Positions 10,488-20,320 of a stretch of 25,342 bases of DNA are shown here, piece by piece. Every line of letters starts with the position of its first letter. Positions within the stretch are counted from its first letter, which is position 1. This stretch comes from Branchiostoma floridae (lineage: Eukaryota > Chordata > Leptocardii > Amphioxiformes > Branchiostomatidae), in assembly GCF_000003815.2 (NCBI RefSeq), contig NC_049992.1, positions 16,097,093 through 16,122,434 on the forward strand, written 5' to 3'. A model generated the notes under the pieces. It was not told where the DNA came from, did no database searches, and saw only the letters and a list, made by a program, of their open reading frames with translations. A program made the position numbers and the translations under genes.

Positions 10488-10513
10488 AAGTCGGCAAGCA
10501 AGCCTGCCGACTT
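10488..10513. repeat. Hairpin, 9-bp perfect stem
   Basis: AAGTCGGCA (10488-10496) and TGCCGACTT (10505-10513) are perfect complements around an 8-base loop. No U-tract follows. Confidence 0.7.
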
Positions 10514-10958
10514 CATTAGACAAACAGGCATTTGTCGCAGTTCTCCCAGACGTATTTTTCCGTCCATAAAACTCGGACAGGGCCCACAACCTAAATTATG
10601 TCACAAAATGTGGCAATATGTAACTGCGAAAATTTTGGCATTGTCTTAATCACGTGGTTGAACAACGTGTTTTGGCTCGCCATATTCAGATGAATTTCCA
10701 AGAAACTTGATAGTGGGGCATAGGATTTCAGTTTCAGTTTCTTACAACCAATCATGTGGCTCATTATTTGCAGTGAAAATCGACGTCTCCGGCTCATTTC
10801 GTACAAATCGTAGCGATTGGTTAGCCAGTAAATAGATTGTCCCACACTGTACACATCAAATGGCTGCCGCCAGCATGGCGCCATGGCAACGGCCAATGTG
10901 TGGTGGGAAGACCACCAGAGCGCCGCTCACGTGCGCCTCACAGGCGGGATGTCAATCA

Positions 10959-10981
10959 ACCCGCTGTTTATTTCAGCGGGT
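10959..10981. repeat. Hairpin, 8-bp perfect stem
   Basis: ACCCGCTG and CAGCGGGT enclose TTTATTT. Function unknown. Confidence 0.65.
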
Positions 10982-11794
10982 GCAGCCTGGAACTGGGGTC
11001 GCCGTGTTTTCCAAAATCATCTCGCGCACTGGACAGCCGGGCTTTCTGAGCAACGTTCGCACATGCAGAAAAACTGCACTGAGTAGCGGAGCAGATTCTT
11101 CAAAGGGTGACTCAACACTGTAAGCTGGAAATTGGAAAATGAACAGCATTTTATAAGTGTATGTAAACTTTACTAGAAGACCCATCAGTTGGTTTTTGCT
11201 ACTCTATTGAGTATTGTATTATACTCTACTCTTCACTTCAGACAGTCGTGCGTGGTGACATATATGTACAAGAAAACACGTCACCCATTCATTAGTCGCG
11301 GCCAAAATTTAATATAGAAGAAAAGTTGTAGATTTGAAGGTAGAAAAATCTCAATTTTTTAAATTTTCATAGTACATTTTGTATTGTTCTGGCGATAGTG
11401 CAACGCTATTACTATTAGTGTTCGCCCGCTCTGGCTGTTGCCCCGCAATAATGGACGTAATGCATGCCTCTAACAATGTCTAATAGTCTCACCTACGGAC
11501 TTTACTGCTCTTCTGGCCGCTGCGCCTAGTGTACGGAAGGGGGCGCTGTCGCACGGCTTCATACAATTTAGGGACTTAGACAAAATTTGGCAGGGCGGCG
11601 GCAATTTTTTCTAAGTGTTTTACGGCGCCCGAAGCGTCCGGCGGTCCTGAACTGCCGAACGTGCTGAACCACTTAATGACGGTTCACCGCCCGGCGCTCG
11701 GACTGGCAGCCTCGCGGGCCGGACGGCTTTGACGTAGGCGGACCGCTCGGACTGCCCTCGGACCGGTCCGAACCGTTCGGGGCGAGTTGATTTT

Positions 11795-11913
11795 CTTAAC
11801 TTAGTTTCAGGTCCTCTGGTTGATCCGGGCTTGATGGCACCAATAAGATCCTGGAAGCAACAAAGCGAAATTATTATAATTAAGTCGAGACAGTCTTCTT
11901 GTTTTGTTGTAAT
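11795..11913 (+). repeat. Unnamed repeat, deleted copy (second copy 12610-12851)
   Basis: It starts CTTAACTTAGTTTC and ends in TTGTTGTAAT, matching 12610-12851 at both ends. The shared core is TTGATGGCACCAATAAGAT followed by CAACAAAGCGAAATTATT. About 120 bp present in the other copy between GGTCCTC and CTTGATGGC is absent here. Confidence 0.8.
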
Positions 11914-12505
11914 TCATCATCATCATCATCATAGGTACCCCCGGATGACCCCGCGTGGGGCAAAGTAGGGGGGGGTGAGGTCCCGGGTTAGGGCGGGCAG
12001 CCCTCCTGCCTGGCGCGGAAGCACTCAACGGTGGGAGCACTTACTACCGTGCCAGGCAGGGAATTCCACTCGGGATTGTTCTGGCAAGTATGAGAATTTG
12101 TAGGTGTAAGTGCGGGCGAAAATTGGCTGGTACTTTAGATGTTCCACCGTCAAAGACAACCCTCTGGGTTCTCTCCGCAAGGAAGGCCCTAAGCCAAGAC
12201 TGAAGAAGGCCAGAAATGCCATAGTGCTCGAGTTTGCGCAGCAGACGTTCGTGAGGCACGGTATCGAATGCGTTGCTAAAGTCAAGCACCGCGGCATCGA
12301 CCTGTTTGTTCTGGTCCATGTTTATGGCCAGGTCTTGGAGGGTAAGCACCAGCTGGCTCTCGCAGGACAGACCCTTCCTGAAGCCGTGTTGCGCTGGGGA
12401 CAGAATGCCATGAGTGTCTAGATGTTTCATCATGTGGCTGTGCACGATGTGTTCGAGCACTTTACCACAGACCAATGTCAGAGACACCGGCCTATAGTTA
12501 AAGAC
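11914..12505 (-). mobile_element. Internally deleted LINE fragment (CR1-like) with (GAT)n tail
   Basis: On the minus strand this reads: the start of a reverse transcriptase domain, a gap, the C-terminal end of an ORF2, a short 3' UTR, and a (GAT)n-type simple tail (seen as ATCATC at 11914-11933 on the plus strand). The simple-repeat tail fits CR1/L2-type LINEs. It lies directly against the end of the repeat copy 11795-11913. Confidence 0.75.
12012..12505 (-). pseudogene. LINE reverse transcriptase remnant, internal deletion and frameshifts
   Basis: Read from 12505 leftwards, the frame opens with NYRPVSLTLVCGKVLEHIV, then ILSPAQHGFRKGLSCESQL and motif A as AAVLDFSNAFDTVPHERLL, ending at RTQRVVFDGGTS. 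Normal elements continue with the GVPQGSVLGP and YADD segments; these are absent. Instead the sequence jumps to a C-terminal segment, TYTYKFSYLPEQS, in another frame. It then shifts again to PEWNSLPGTVVSAPTVECF and a stop near 12012. This is a dead copy lacking the catalytic core. The family assignment to CR1/Jockey-like LINEs is from motif style only. Confidence 0.8.
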
Positions 12506-12516
12506 ATAAGAGACCG

Positions 12517-12602
12517 CACAAATTGTTTACTTCCTATCATGCCGACAAGTTAGTCCCATACCATCTCTACAATATGTTTCCGTTTCACACCCCATAAAAC
12601 AC
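12517..12602 (+). repeat. Dispersed repeat, copy 2 (see 4028-4116)
   Basis: About 90% identical to 4028-4116 by eye. It abuts the second copy of the CTTAACTTAG repeat, so the two are probably parts of one larger element spanning 12517-12851. Confidence 0.85.
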
Positions 12603-12609
12603 ACAAGAG

Positions 12610-12851
12610 CTTAACTTAGTTTCGGGTCCTCCGACAGGGCTTTCACACGAGCACCGATCTTCTGGACGGCACCGTACAGCTAGCCGTGGAGATGGCATCG
12701 GACAACCTCTCACCGGGATAAGTCCCAACATGAACATTGCAGCTGGCGTCGGGCTGGGTTGGTCCGTCTTGATGGCACCAATAAGATTCTGGAATCAACA
12801 AAGCGAAATTATTGCAATTAGGTCGAGAAAGTCTTCTTGCTTTGTTGGAAT
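12610..12851 (+). repeat. Unnamed repeat, longer copy
   Basis: Partner of 11795-11913. It retains about 120 bp of extra internal sequence around 12632-12765. No coding capacity is visible. Confidence 0.8.
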
Positions 12852-13054
12852 ACGAGCGATCGCGATGATATCACGCTCACGGTGACGCAGTGGTAGGCAA
12901 AAAGCAGTTGTTTGGCAAAAGATTGATTTACATATTAACCAATAATTTGATCTGGTAATTTAAATATGAATTTTTAATCCAATCTACTGCCATTCTGGTA
13001 GGCGCCAGCCGTCGAATACCCCGGATGTAAACAACAACAGCGATCGCTCGTATT
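12849..13054. repeat. 15-bp perfect inverted repeat spanning 206 bp
   Basis: AATACGAGCGATCGC (12849-12863) and GCGATCGCTCGTATT (13040-13054) are perfect complements. Each is followed by a GATATCA(C/T)G-(C/A)GCAC-type segment in direct orientation (12867 and 13055 onward), so the unit combines inverted and direct repetition. It may be a small element; no coding content. Confidence 0.65.
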
Positions 13055-13217
13055 GATATCATGAGCACAGTGAGGCCTTACATGTAAGCGCCGGTAGGTC
13101 CGCGTTTTTATGTCCTCCAACGGTCACAAAAGAATTCAACGTTAATGTTGCCGATTATTGGCATTACATTGGACTGTTGATAACTTGCTTAAAACACATA
13201 AATGCACTATGTGAAAA

Positions 13218-13232
13218 ACGACCCTACTAACC
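13218..13232 (+). repeat. Target site duplication, left copy (15 bp)
   Basis: ACGACCCTACTAACC is identical to 17728-17742. The match ends exactly at both element borders. Confidence 0.85.
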
Positions 13233-14656
13233 CTTTTTGTGCAATGATGGTACAAACAAAAACAAAACGAGAAGGAAACAGAACAACTTCAAGTAACAAT
13301 TACAAGGTCATCTTTACAAGAGCAGAAAACAAATCATAAATCAAGAAACAGAAAAAAGACAGTACAGGCCATCACAGGGTTAATTCTCTCACGGCGGGGA
13401 CCAGGGCTTCGCTCCCTCCTGCAATACTGTCAACTTAAAGTGTAAACAAAAAATTGGAAGATAGTACAAAGTGACAAAGATCATAATCGTTATCCGTTCC
13501 AGTCCGCACACGAAGAAAGTCCAAAGTTCAATGAGAACCTCTTCATATAAACAAACACAATAACTGACAAGAAATATAAAACACAGACAAAACGGACAAA
13601 ATAAAACAAAAGACTTTACCACATTTCCATCACAACTTTACCAAACCTTTGTGTAATTTTACTATAATCCCAAATTATTAAATGATCAAGTCACCAAGGC
13701 CATCGGTCTAGGCCACACGAAGAGGTTCTCATATGCAAATGAATATCTTCAATACTCCCACGCACACTATAAACATTGCAAGTTTAAAACTTGAAACACA
13801 TTTTATTACTTGTACTGATCAACCTTATGCAAATCCGAACCCATGGCACATTCAATAACCACAGCTCACACAAACCGTTCCCATACAATTGAATTCTCAA
13901 TATCAGTCACATTCCAATTTCCATGATAGTAATAACACGTGGTAAGGGAAAGGGAAGCAATCATAAACTCCTCTAATTAATACTAGTATTTTAATTTGCA
14001 TTGCTACAATGATACCCATTCCACAGATCCGGGTTCACCAAATTCTAGTGTGACTACCGTACCTCGTCAGGTATATTCCCCTTCCCAAAACCTGCTATGG
14101 GATAGAAGACCACCGCCGTCATATCTCACCCTGCCGATTGGCAACCCCGGTGGCATAAGGTCCAGACTCGTGTCCCCACCCCACCAGGTTTCTGCACTTT
14201 AAGGAAGGTCAGAGCGCTAGTTACCTGCCTTCCTCCCATCCTTGCCGTACAGGGGCCCGCGAAGGTCCCTAGACTCACACAGAATCGTCCGGTTGACATT
14301 TCTTCGCCTGTCAACACGATGAAAGACATTCGGCATTTACTTCCCCACACCAACACAGGCCGTTCAGAGACATAACCCAGCACCGGCACAAATAAAATCA
14401 CACAACTCAGGATTCACCGGAAACTCAATGAAAGGGCAAATCATAACAAATGAAGATCAAATCAAATACTAAATAGGTCTTATGATTGCTCACAAAGGAA
14501 AGAAAACGGGATTCATGGTCATAAGAAATGAAAGATATAATCGTCAAACTATAAGGAAACTCATAGTGTGATTGTATGTTCAAAAAAAAAAAAGTGCCAG
14601 GTGACTACTTTGTGATTAAATCCCACCCCATATCAACCATGTATTCAACACTCACA

Positions 14657-14950
14657 CTGTGACGCCCTTTTCCGGGTGCGTCACACCACTCATACATTGC
14701 AGTGGCTTGGGCGGACTCCCACCCTAAAATAGCGGGTGGGAAGTCCTCAGGTCACACGTGAGCCTGGCTCACACATCTAGGTGACCTATACTAGTCTAGC
14801 CTCGCCTCATGGCAGCATAGACCAGCTTTAGACATGTCAATACACTGTGATGCTCCGGTCAGACGACTTATTGATTCACTGGTGCACCTGCCATTGGAGC
14901 ATCACACCAATAATACAGACACCGTAGTCCTCCGACCTGATAGGACTACA
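14657..14950 (-). other. Cluster of stem-loops in the LINE 3' UTR, just after the stop codon
   Basis: Five separate structures can be drawn. (1) 14658-14665 with 14678-14685, TGTGACGC/GCGTCACA. (2) 14713-14724 with 14734-14746, GGACTCCCACCC against GGGTGGGAAGTCC, one bulge. (3) A nested pair: AGGTCAC/GTGACCT (14749-14755 with 14781-14787) enclosing GTGAGC/GCTCAC (14758-14763 with 14767-14772). (4) 14846-14856 with 14896-14906, TGTGATGCTCC/GGAGCATCACA. (5) 14924-14931 with 14942-14949, GTAGTCCT/AGGACTAC. Stems 1 and 4 are related and differ by a paired C-G to T-A change. Some LINE 3' UTR hairpins are recognised by the cognate reverse transcriptase; that role here is inference. Confidence 0.6.
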
Positions 14951-14978
14951 CATACACTAATTACTATTGAGATTATGC

Positions 14979-17727
14979 TTAGAAGCGATAACAAACGTTA
15001 TCTTGTTTAATTTCAAACCAGTGAATATTTGTTCTCCACTTCTTGACAAATTCGCTTCTTGGGAGTCTTTGAAAATCGATATTGATGTTGTCTTTTAAAC
15101 GTTGTTTCAGGGTAACAATTGTTCCTTTTGCGGCTGTCTGTTTTTTCTCAAAAGACATACAACATCTTTCTACCCACAGCTGGTGTCTCACAATGGAGAC
15201 AATGTAAGCGATTATTTCTTCTTTTTGTTTAGACAATCCACTTACAAGTGCAGGGTCTTCCAGCAGCACATATTTTTTCCTAATTTGGAAAGTAGGACAT
15301 AGCCATTTTCTCAAAAAACCTTCGACCCAACACCACACTTCCTCTGCTTTTGAGCATGAGAAAAAAGTATGTGTCAGTGTTTCCACATTCCCACAACTAG
15401 GCCATTCACATTTGTTATCTGCCACATATTTCCATGCTTTAAGGAGACTTTTAGTTTTGACAATTTGATGTATGATCCTCCAATTTAGATCTTTGATAAA
15501 ATTGGGCAACATATCATTATGCACCATTTGCCATAATCTCTTCCATTCCCTGGCTGGGTTTTGTTCTACAATTTTTGGTTTGACAATCAATCGTTTGGTG
15601 AGAAGATCATATAAGTTTGACAGTTCACCAGTTTGCCAGTCATAGGTAGTATCCATTTTATTAACAGATTCCACTAGGGATTTTAAACTATTTTGTATAG
15701 GAGGCCATTCCACCGTATGTGGTATTGTATTTGTCCACTTGACATAGCCCAATCTTCTCAAAAACAGACCTAACCAATATCGTCCTAAAACTTTCCAGGC
15801 TATTGTGTCATCTTTGCACAACTCTTTAAACTTTAAGGCAAACATACAAGTTGCTTTAACTGGTATGTTGACTACTCCCAAACCTCCCTGTTCTTTGGGT
15901 AAATAAAGATTGTCTCTCTTAATCTGTTGCGATTTACCCCCCCCCCCCCCCCCCCATAAGAATGAAAAAGCGGCTTTTTCGACTTCATTGGCATATCTGG
16001 TAGGCATTTGGAAAACAGGGGCTATATACCATAGACATGGGGCAGCAAGTGTATTCAAAACGACAGTTCTGCCTTGAAAAGACAATCTGTTGCCGTCCCA
16101 TTTGCTCAAGGCATTTTTAAATTTTTTAACCCTGTCATTCCAGTTAACATTGATCACTCTTCCGCTGCCGTAATACACTCCCAATAATTTGATTATTGTG
16201 GATGTCCATCTTTTAATTGTTATTGGCTCATCTCTTCTCCCACGCCATTGCCCTAACCAGAGGGCTTCAGTTTTTCCTTTGTTCAACTTGGCTCCTGTAC
16301 CTTTCTCATAGATATTAATATCGTCAAACAATTTGTATATAGAATTATCTGTTGTAAGGATACCATTTGTATCGTCAGCATACATAGATAGTTTCTTCTC
16401 ATCTCCATTTGGCAATTTAACACCTCTTATTTCTTCGTCATTTCTAATTAAACAAGCAAGAGGTTCAAGAGCAATAATGTACAGTAGAGGGGAAAGTGAG
16501 CATCCCTGTCTGACACCCCTTGTAAAGGGTATTTCATCAGAAAGGAAACCATTTACCGAAATTTTACAATAAGCTTTCTTGTACAAGGTTTGAACAAAAC
16601 TCCGAAATACAGGACCAAAATCCATCTTTTGCAATACTCTGTCTAAGTATTTATGATTTACGCGATCAAAGGCTTTCTCTTGATCCAACGACATGAAAAC
16701 TGCTTTAGAATTATGACTATTTATATACTCGATAATGTCTCTAAAATCTAAAAGGTTGTCTGTAATCTTTCTTCCGGGAACAGAACATGTCTGATCTTTA
16801 TTGATGACAAATTGTAGCACATGTTTCAAGCGGTTTGTCAATGCTCTTGACAGAATTTTATAATCTACATTAAGTAATGAGATCGGTCTCTTGTTCTTTA
16901 CCTCTAACGGGTCTCCCGGCTTATTTATTAGGGTTATTAAACCCCCTCGCTGGGATGAAGTTAGTTCTTGATTAATCAATCCTTCATTCAAAACACTAAC
17001 AACATGCTTACCTATTAGAGGCCAAAAGTGATAATAAAACTCCTTTGGGAGTCCATCCTCACCTGGCGTTTTATTGTTACTTAAATCTTTTAAGGCAATT
17101 TGATACTCATCCTCTGTCAACGGTGTATCTAGAAAATCCTTTACATCAGACGGCAGAGTATTTTGTATGTTGTCAAGAAGTTTTTCCTGGCACTCTAAAT
17201 CCATCTCCTCCTCAGAAAATAGATCAACATAAAAATCCCTGAAGACTTCCATTATTCCCTCCTGGGATTTCACGATATCACCATCTTTGTTCTTTATTTC
17301 TTCAATTATTTTCTTCTTACCCCTTCTAATTTCTTTCTTCAGGAAAAAAGCAGTTGGCTTTTCCCCCTTTTCTATCCATTGAATCCTTGCTCTAACTTTT
17401 GCACCTTCTTCTTCTTTCTTTAATAAACTATTCATCTTTTCTTTGGCTCGTGCCAAATCCATTGCCGTTGTTGTAGAGGGATTTGGCTGTGTTAAAATAT
17501 ACGTAAGATCCTTGATTTGTCTAGTCAAATCATCCTTCTGCTGCCTTCTTTCTTTCGCCATTCTACAACAATGTTTAATGATCAGTCTCTTTGATTTCAC
17601 TTTTATTTCATCCCACCATTCCCTTTCATTTACAAAATAGGGTTTCAACAGACACCAAAATTGGAAAGCTTCCTCATACTCTTGTTGGAACTCACAGTCC
17701 TCCAGAATAGAAATATTCATTTTCCAT
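14979..17727 (-). CDS. LINE ORF2 reverse transcriptase (Tx1/L1-like), N-terminal endonuclease missing
   Basis: The open frame runs to 17762, but its first 12 or so residues come from the target site duplication and host DNA; element sequence starts at WKMNISILED. Landmarks (numbered in the 927-residue frame): a charged linker with LKKEEEGAKVRARIQWIEKG at 114-133; PGEDGLPKEFY at 233-243; RPISLLNVDYKILSRALTNR at 292-311; motif A, SLDQEKAFD, at 358-366; motif B, GVRQGCSLSPLLY, at 416-428; motif C, YADD, at 461-464; and a C-terminal CX4CX7HX4C knuckle (C785, C790, H798, C803). A 19-base C run (15937-15955, plus strand) encodes six glycines after FLW where relatives usually have about two. No stops interrupt 2.7 kb. 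Without the endonuclease and ORF1 it should be inactive. Confidence 0.88.
15937..15955. repeat. Homopolymer run C19 inside the reverse transcriptase frame
   Basis: Nineteen consecutive C on the plus strand. The frame is kept and reads WGGGGGGK on the minus strand. The exact length is prone to sequencing error. Confidence 0.9.
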
Positions 17728-17742
17728 ACGACCCTACTAACC
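17728..17742 (+). repeat. Target site duplication, right copy (15 bp)
   Basis: ACGACCCTACTAACC, identical to 13218-13232. It marks the truncated 5' end of the minus-strand LINE. Confidence 0.85.
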
Positions 17743-19097
17743 TGTTGTCTTGGGTTAGACACGGCTTGAAGTACAAAGGATTCACAGCGGCCGTGATGCC
17801 CTTTTGTAATGGCAGTTGCGAGGTGTGTCTGTCACATCAGACGGCTGGCAGACGAACGACGCGACGTCCGGGGTTTCGGACAGGTAACCGCAGGGGCTAG
17901 TCTATACACGATTGGTCTAGTCTAGAAAATCCGCCGGTGTCATTGGTCAAACGAATGGTCTTGTACGATTGGTTATCTGAGATAATGAAATTGATTGCAG
18001 CACACGACCAGAGGTAGCAGTCCATTACGGTACTGCAGCTTAAAATGAGCCTAGGACTCTGTTTTTATGCCTAGGATAGGTACCATCTTCTGTAGTTGCC
18101 GCTGACTCATTCTTTTTGTTTGCTTAAGACGGATAGCAAGCGAAAGGAATGAGTCGGTGGTTCTTACGGAGGGCTAGAAAAAGGCAAGTCAAAGTTCATT
18201 GCACAACGCTTGTAAATAGATATAATGCAAGGCAAGCACTGGCTTATTTAACCAATCGCAGGGCACTCGCCAATGATGCTTGCGGATGGTCGGCGCCACA
18301 TGACATGAACGGCCCTTTGTCACATCACCTAAAGTTATGTAAATTGAAATGGATAATCTGCGTTGTGTAAATCCACTTGTTTGATGTAACACCCTAACGT
18401 TTTAGGGCATACCCTACCTATATTTAATGCTGTGGAATTCTACAAAAATAAGCAGAAGAAAGGGAAGTCAAAATCCCATTTCTATGACTAAACGTCCATG
18501 AAAACTTACCTTGGCAAGACAACCTAATAAGGACGAGAAAGTGCTCAGGTTGCATGGCTATGGCGGTCCCAGCCTTTCAGTCCAGAGAAAGTAAAATACT
18601 GTACATGTACATGATACAAATAACTCAGTTTCCGGGCGTTTTCTGCGTTTTAATTTCCTGACTCGAGTTTGTGGTTGGTGGCTTGTTTGTCGGATTCGGG
18701 TTGCGGGCATTGTCCTCGCTCAACTGATTTGAGTTTGGGTAGGTCAGATGAAACGCAGGTGGTGATGGTTATGATTGGAGTCTACGATAAAATGATTAGA
18801 ACGAACCATTCCTTTTATGGGGATTTTAAACTTGAAGTTACCAATGCAAGAGAGGCTTTTTCGACATTGAAAAACTGTACAACATGATATGTACTGACTA
18901 TTATGATTACAACATGTAGTGAAAAATAGGTTCAATTATAGCAATTAGATTATTGCTATAGCTAATAGTTCGTAAATCAGCCTCATTACGAAACACATTG
19001 GGTACCTACTGGCTGCAAATGCACCAGATAATAATTTAAAGAATAACAATGTGTTCAAAGTATGACAGTCTTCGCAAAGAAAGCCATTGTAGCATTT
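17743..19097. other. Intergenic, no gene recognised
   Basis: Three ATTGG words (inverted CCAAT boxes) lie at 17911, 17942 and 17968, and a CCAAT occurs near 18251, which could be promoter-like. No open frame has a recognisable product. Small hairpins occur at 18392-18407 (CCCTAA/TTAGGG) and 18937-18960 (TATAGCAAT/ATTGCTATA, 6-base loop). Confidence 0.35.
18937..18960. repeat. Hairpin, 9-bp perfect stem
   Basis: TATAGCAAT and ATTGCTATA enclose TAGATT. Confidence 0.65.
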
Positions 19098-20040
19098 TCT
19101 CATAATTTATGTAAATGAGACCCTAATTTACATGAATTACGTATGCATGTTCAACTTAACGTACATGTTGCTGCCAAATGTCGCAAGTATGGAATTTTCG
19201 TCATTCAGCACTGTAATAACAATTTCTCATTAATTATGTAAATTAGGTAACAATTTGCATAATTGATGTCTATCGATATTTCTCTCTTTTCTAGTTACAT
19301 TTATCATGTTTAAGTGATTTAGTATTATGAAATACTGTGGCTTCGGAAGAATGGAATTTTCGTCATTTAACACTGTAATAACAATTTCTCATTAATTATG
19401 TAAATTAGGTTACAATTTGCATAATTGATGTCTATTGATATTTCTCTCTTTTCTAGCTACATTTGTCATGTTTAAGTGTTCTAGTATTATGAAATACTGT
19501 GGCTTAATAAACTGTGCTCATTAATTATATTAATCATGCAAATTAGCCCCTGGTTTGCATTAATAGCCCTTATTTATGGGAGGCATCTCCGAATTTATCT
19601 ACATCAAAAATCACAATGATCCGTCAACCCCTTCCCGAGTTATTTCCTTCCAAAATGATAGTGCAATTGCGCACGCGCGGACGAATTGCTGTGGAATTTC
19701 GGGAATATTTGCCAATCGGATATATGCTTAACAGTAAGCCTAATATTTCTCTCTTTTTGAGTTACATATGGCATATTTTTGAGTATTCTAACATGAAATG
19801 CAGTGTATTTATAAACTGTCCTCATGAATTATGCAAATTAGCCCCTGATGTGCATGATTAGCATTTGATTATGTAAGGCATCTCTGAAGCTATCTACATT
19901 CCAAATATCATGAAGATCCGTCAACCTACTAGAATTCCCGAGTTATTCCCCTCTAAAGGGATGATGCAACTACGCAGGCGTGGAAAAATTCCTGACATGC
20001 CTGCGGAATTTTGTGAATTCTTGTCAAACGGACGCACACT
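19098..20040 (+). repeat. AT-rich complex tandem array (CTCATTAATTATGCAAATTAG module)
   Basis: A 162-bp unit is repeated with few differences (19189-19350 and 19351 to about 19506). Both copies contain ATGGAATTTTCGTCATT, TCTCATTAATTATGTAAATT and ATATTTCTCTCTTTTCTAG. A longer 304-bp relative follows (19517-19820, next start at 19821) with extra sequence including GATCCGTCAACC and CCCGAGTTATT. The short units look like internal deletions of the long one. It is a satellite-like dispersed repeat family, not coding; open frames inside are chance. Confidence 0.8.
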
Positions 20041-20098
20041 ATACTAGTGGGCTAGCCCCTGAGGCGTCGCCAAAAACGCAAATGGAGGAATAGGAAAT

Positions 20099-20122
20099 CC
20101 CTCTGACGGTTCCGTCAGGGGG
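20099..20122. repeat. Hairpin next to the minisatellite
   Basis: CCCTCTGACGG and CCGTCAGGGGG-type arms fold back around TT, with one G-T pair. It sits about 200 bp left of the array and shares its GACGG word. Confidence 0.55.
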
Positions 20123-20320
20123 CGCTGGTTCACGGTCCTCTCTGGAAACAGTTTGCCGCGTGTTTTGCAGTCAACTCCATCACCGACAAAGTTGGAGACG
20201 GCCCAGACGGCCTCCCAGGCATTTGAGACGGGTGTTTAGCCGTCTTACGCGTCTGGATGTGAAAGGGATCGGACGGCGTCGGGACGGAATCGCCCATTTT
20301 ATTAAAACGCTCTCGGATGG

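Larger units (their letters stand above)
9182..11794. other. Intergenic, no gene recognised; scattered hairpins
   Basis: Many short frames occur on both strands. None has recognisable domains and several overlap antisense. Visible structure is limited to hairpins at 10488-10513 and 10959-10981 and to GC-rich CCGAACCGTTCGG-type sequence at 11640-11782. The stretch 10000-10230 is AT-rich and featureless. Confidence 0.4.
13233..17727 (-). mobile_element. Tx1/L1-like LINE, 5'-truncated, with 15-bp target site duplication
   Basis: The insertion is 4495 bp on the minus strand and flanked by a perfect 15-bp duplication. It comprises the reverse transcriptase half of ORF2 (14979-17727) and a long 3' UTR (13233-14978) ending in a short A-rich string (ACAAAAAG on the minus strand). 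ORF1 and the endonuclease domain are missing because reverse transcription stopped early. The intact frame and unmutated duplication indicate a recent insertion. Placement in the L1/Tx1 group rests on motif style (PGEDGLPKEFY, YADD, FLWGG, LYLPKEQGGLGV). Confidence 0.85.

Noticed and set aside
14126-14401. Minus-strand 91-codon frame in the LINE 3' UTR
   Set aside because: It lies downstream of the ORF2 stop, has no recognisable domain, and LINE 3' UTRs are not expected to code.
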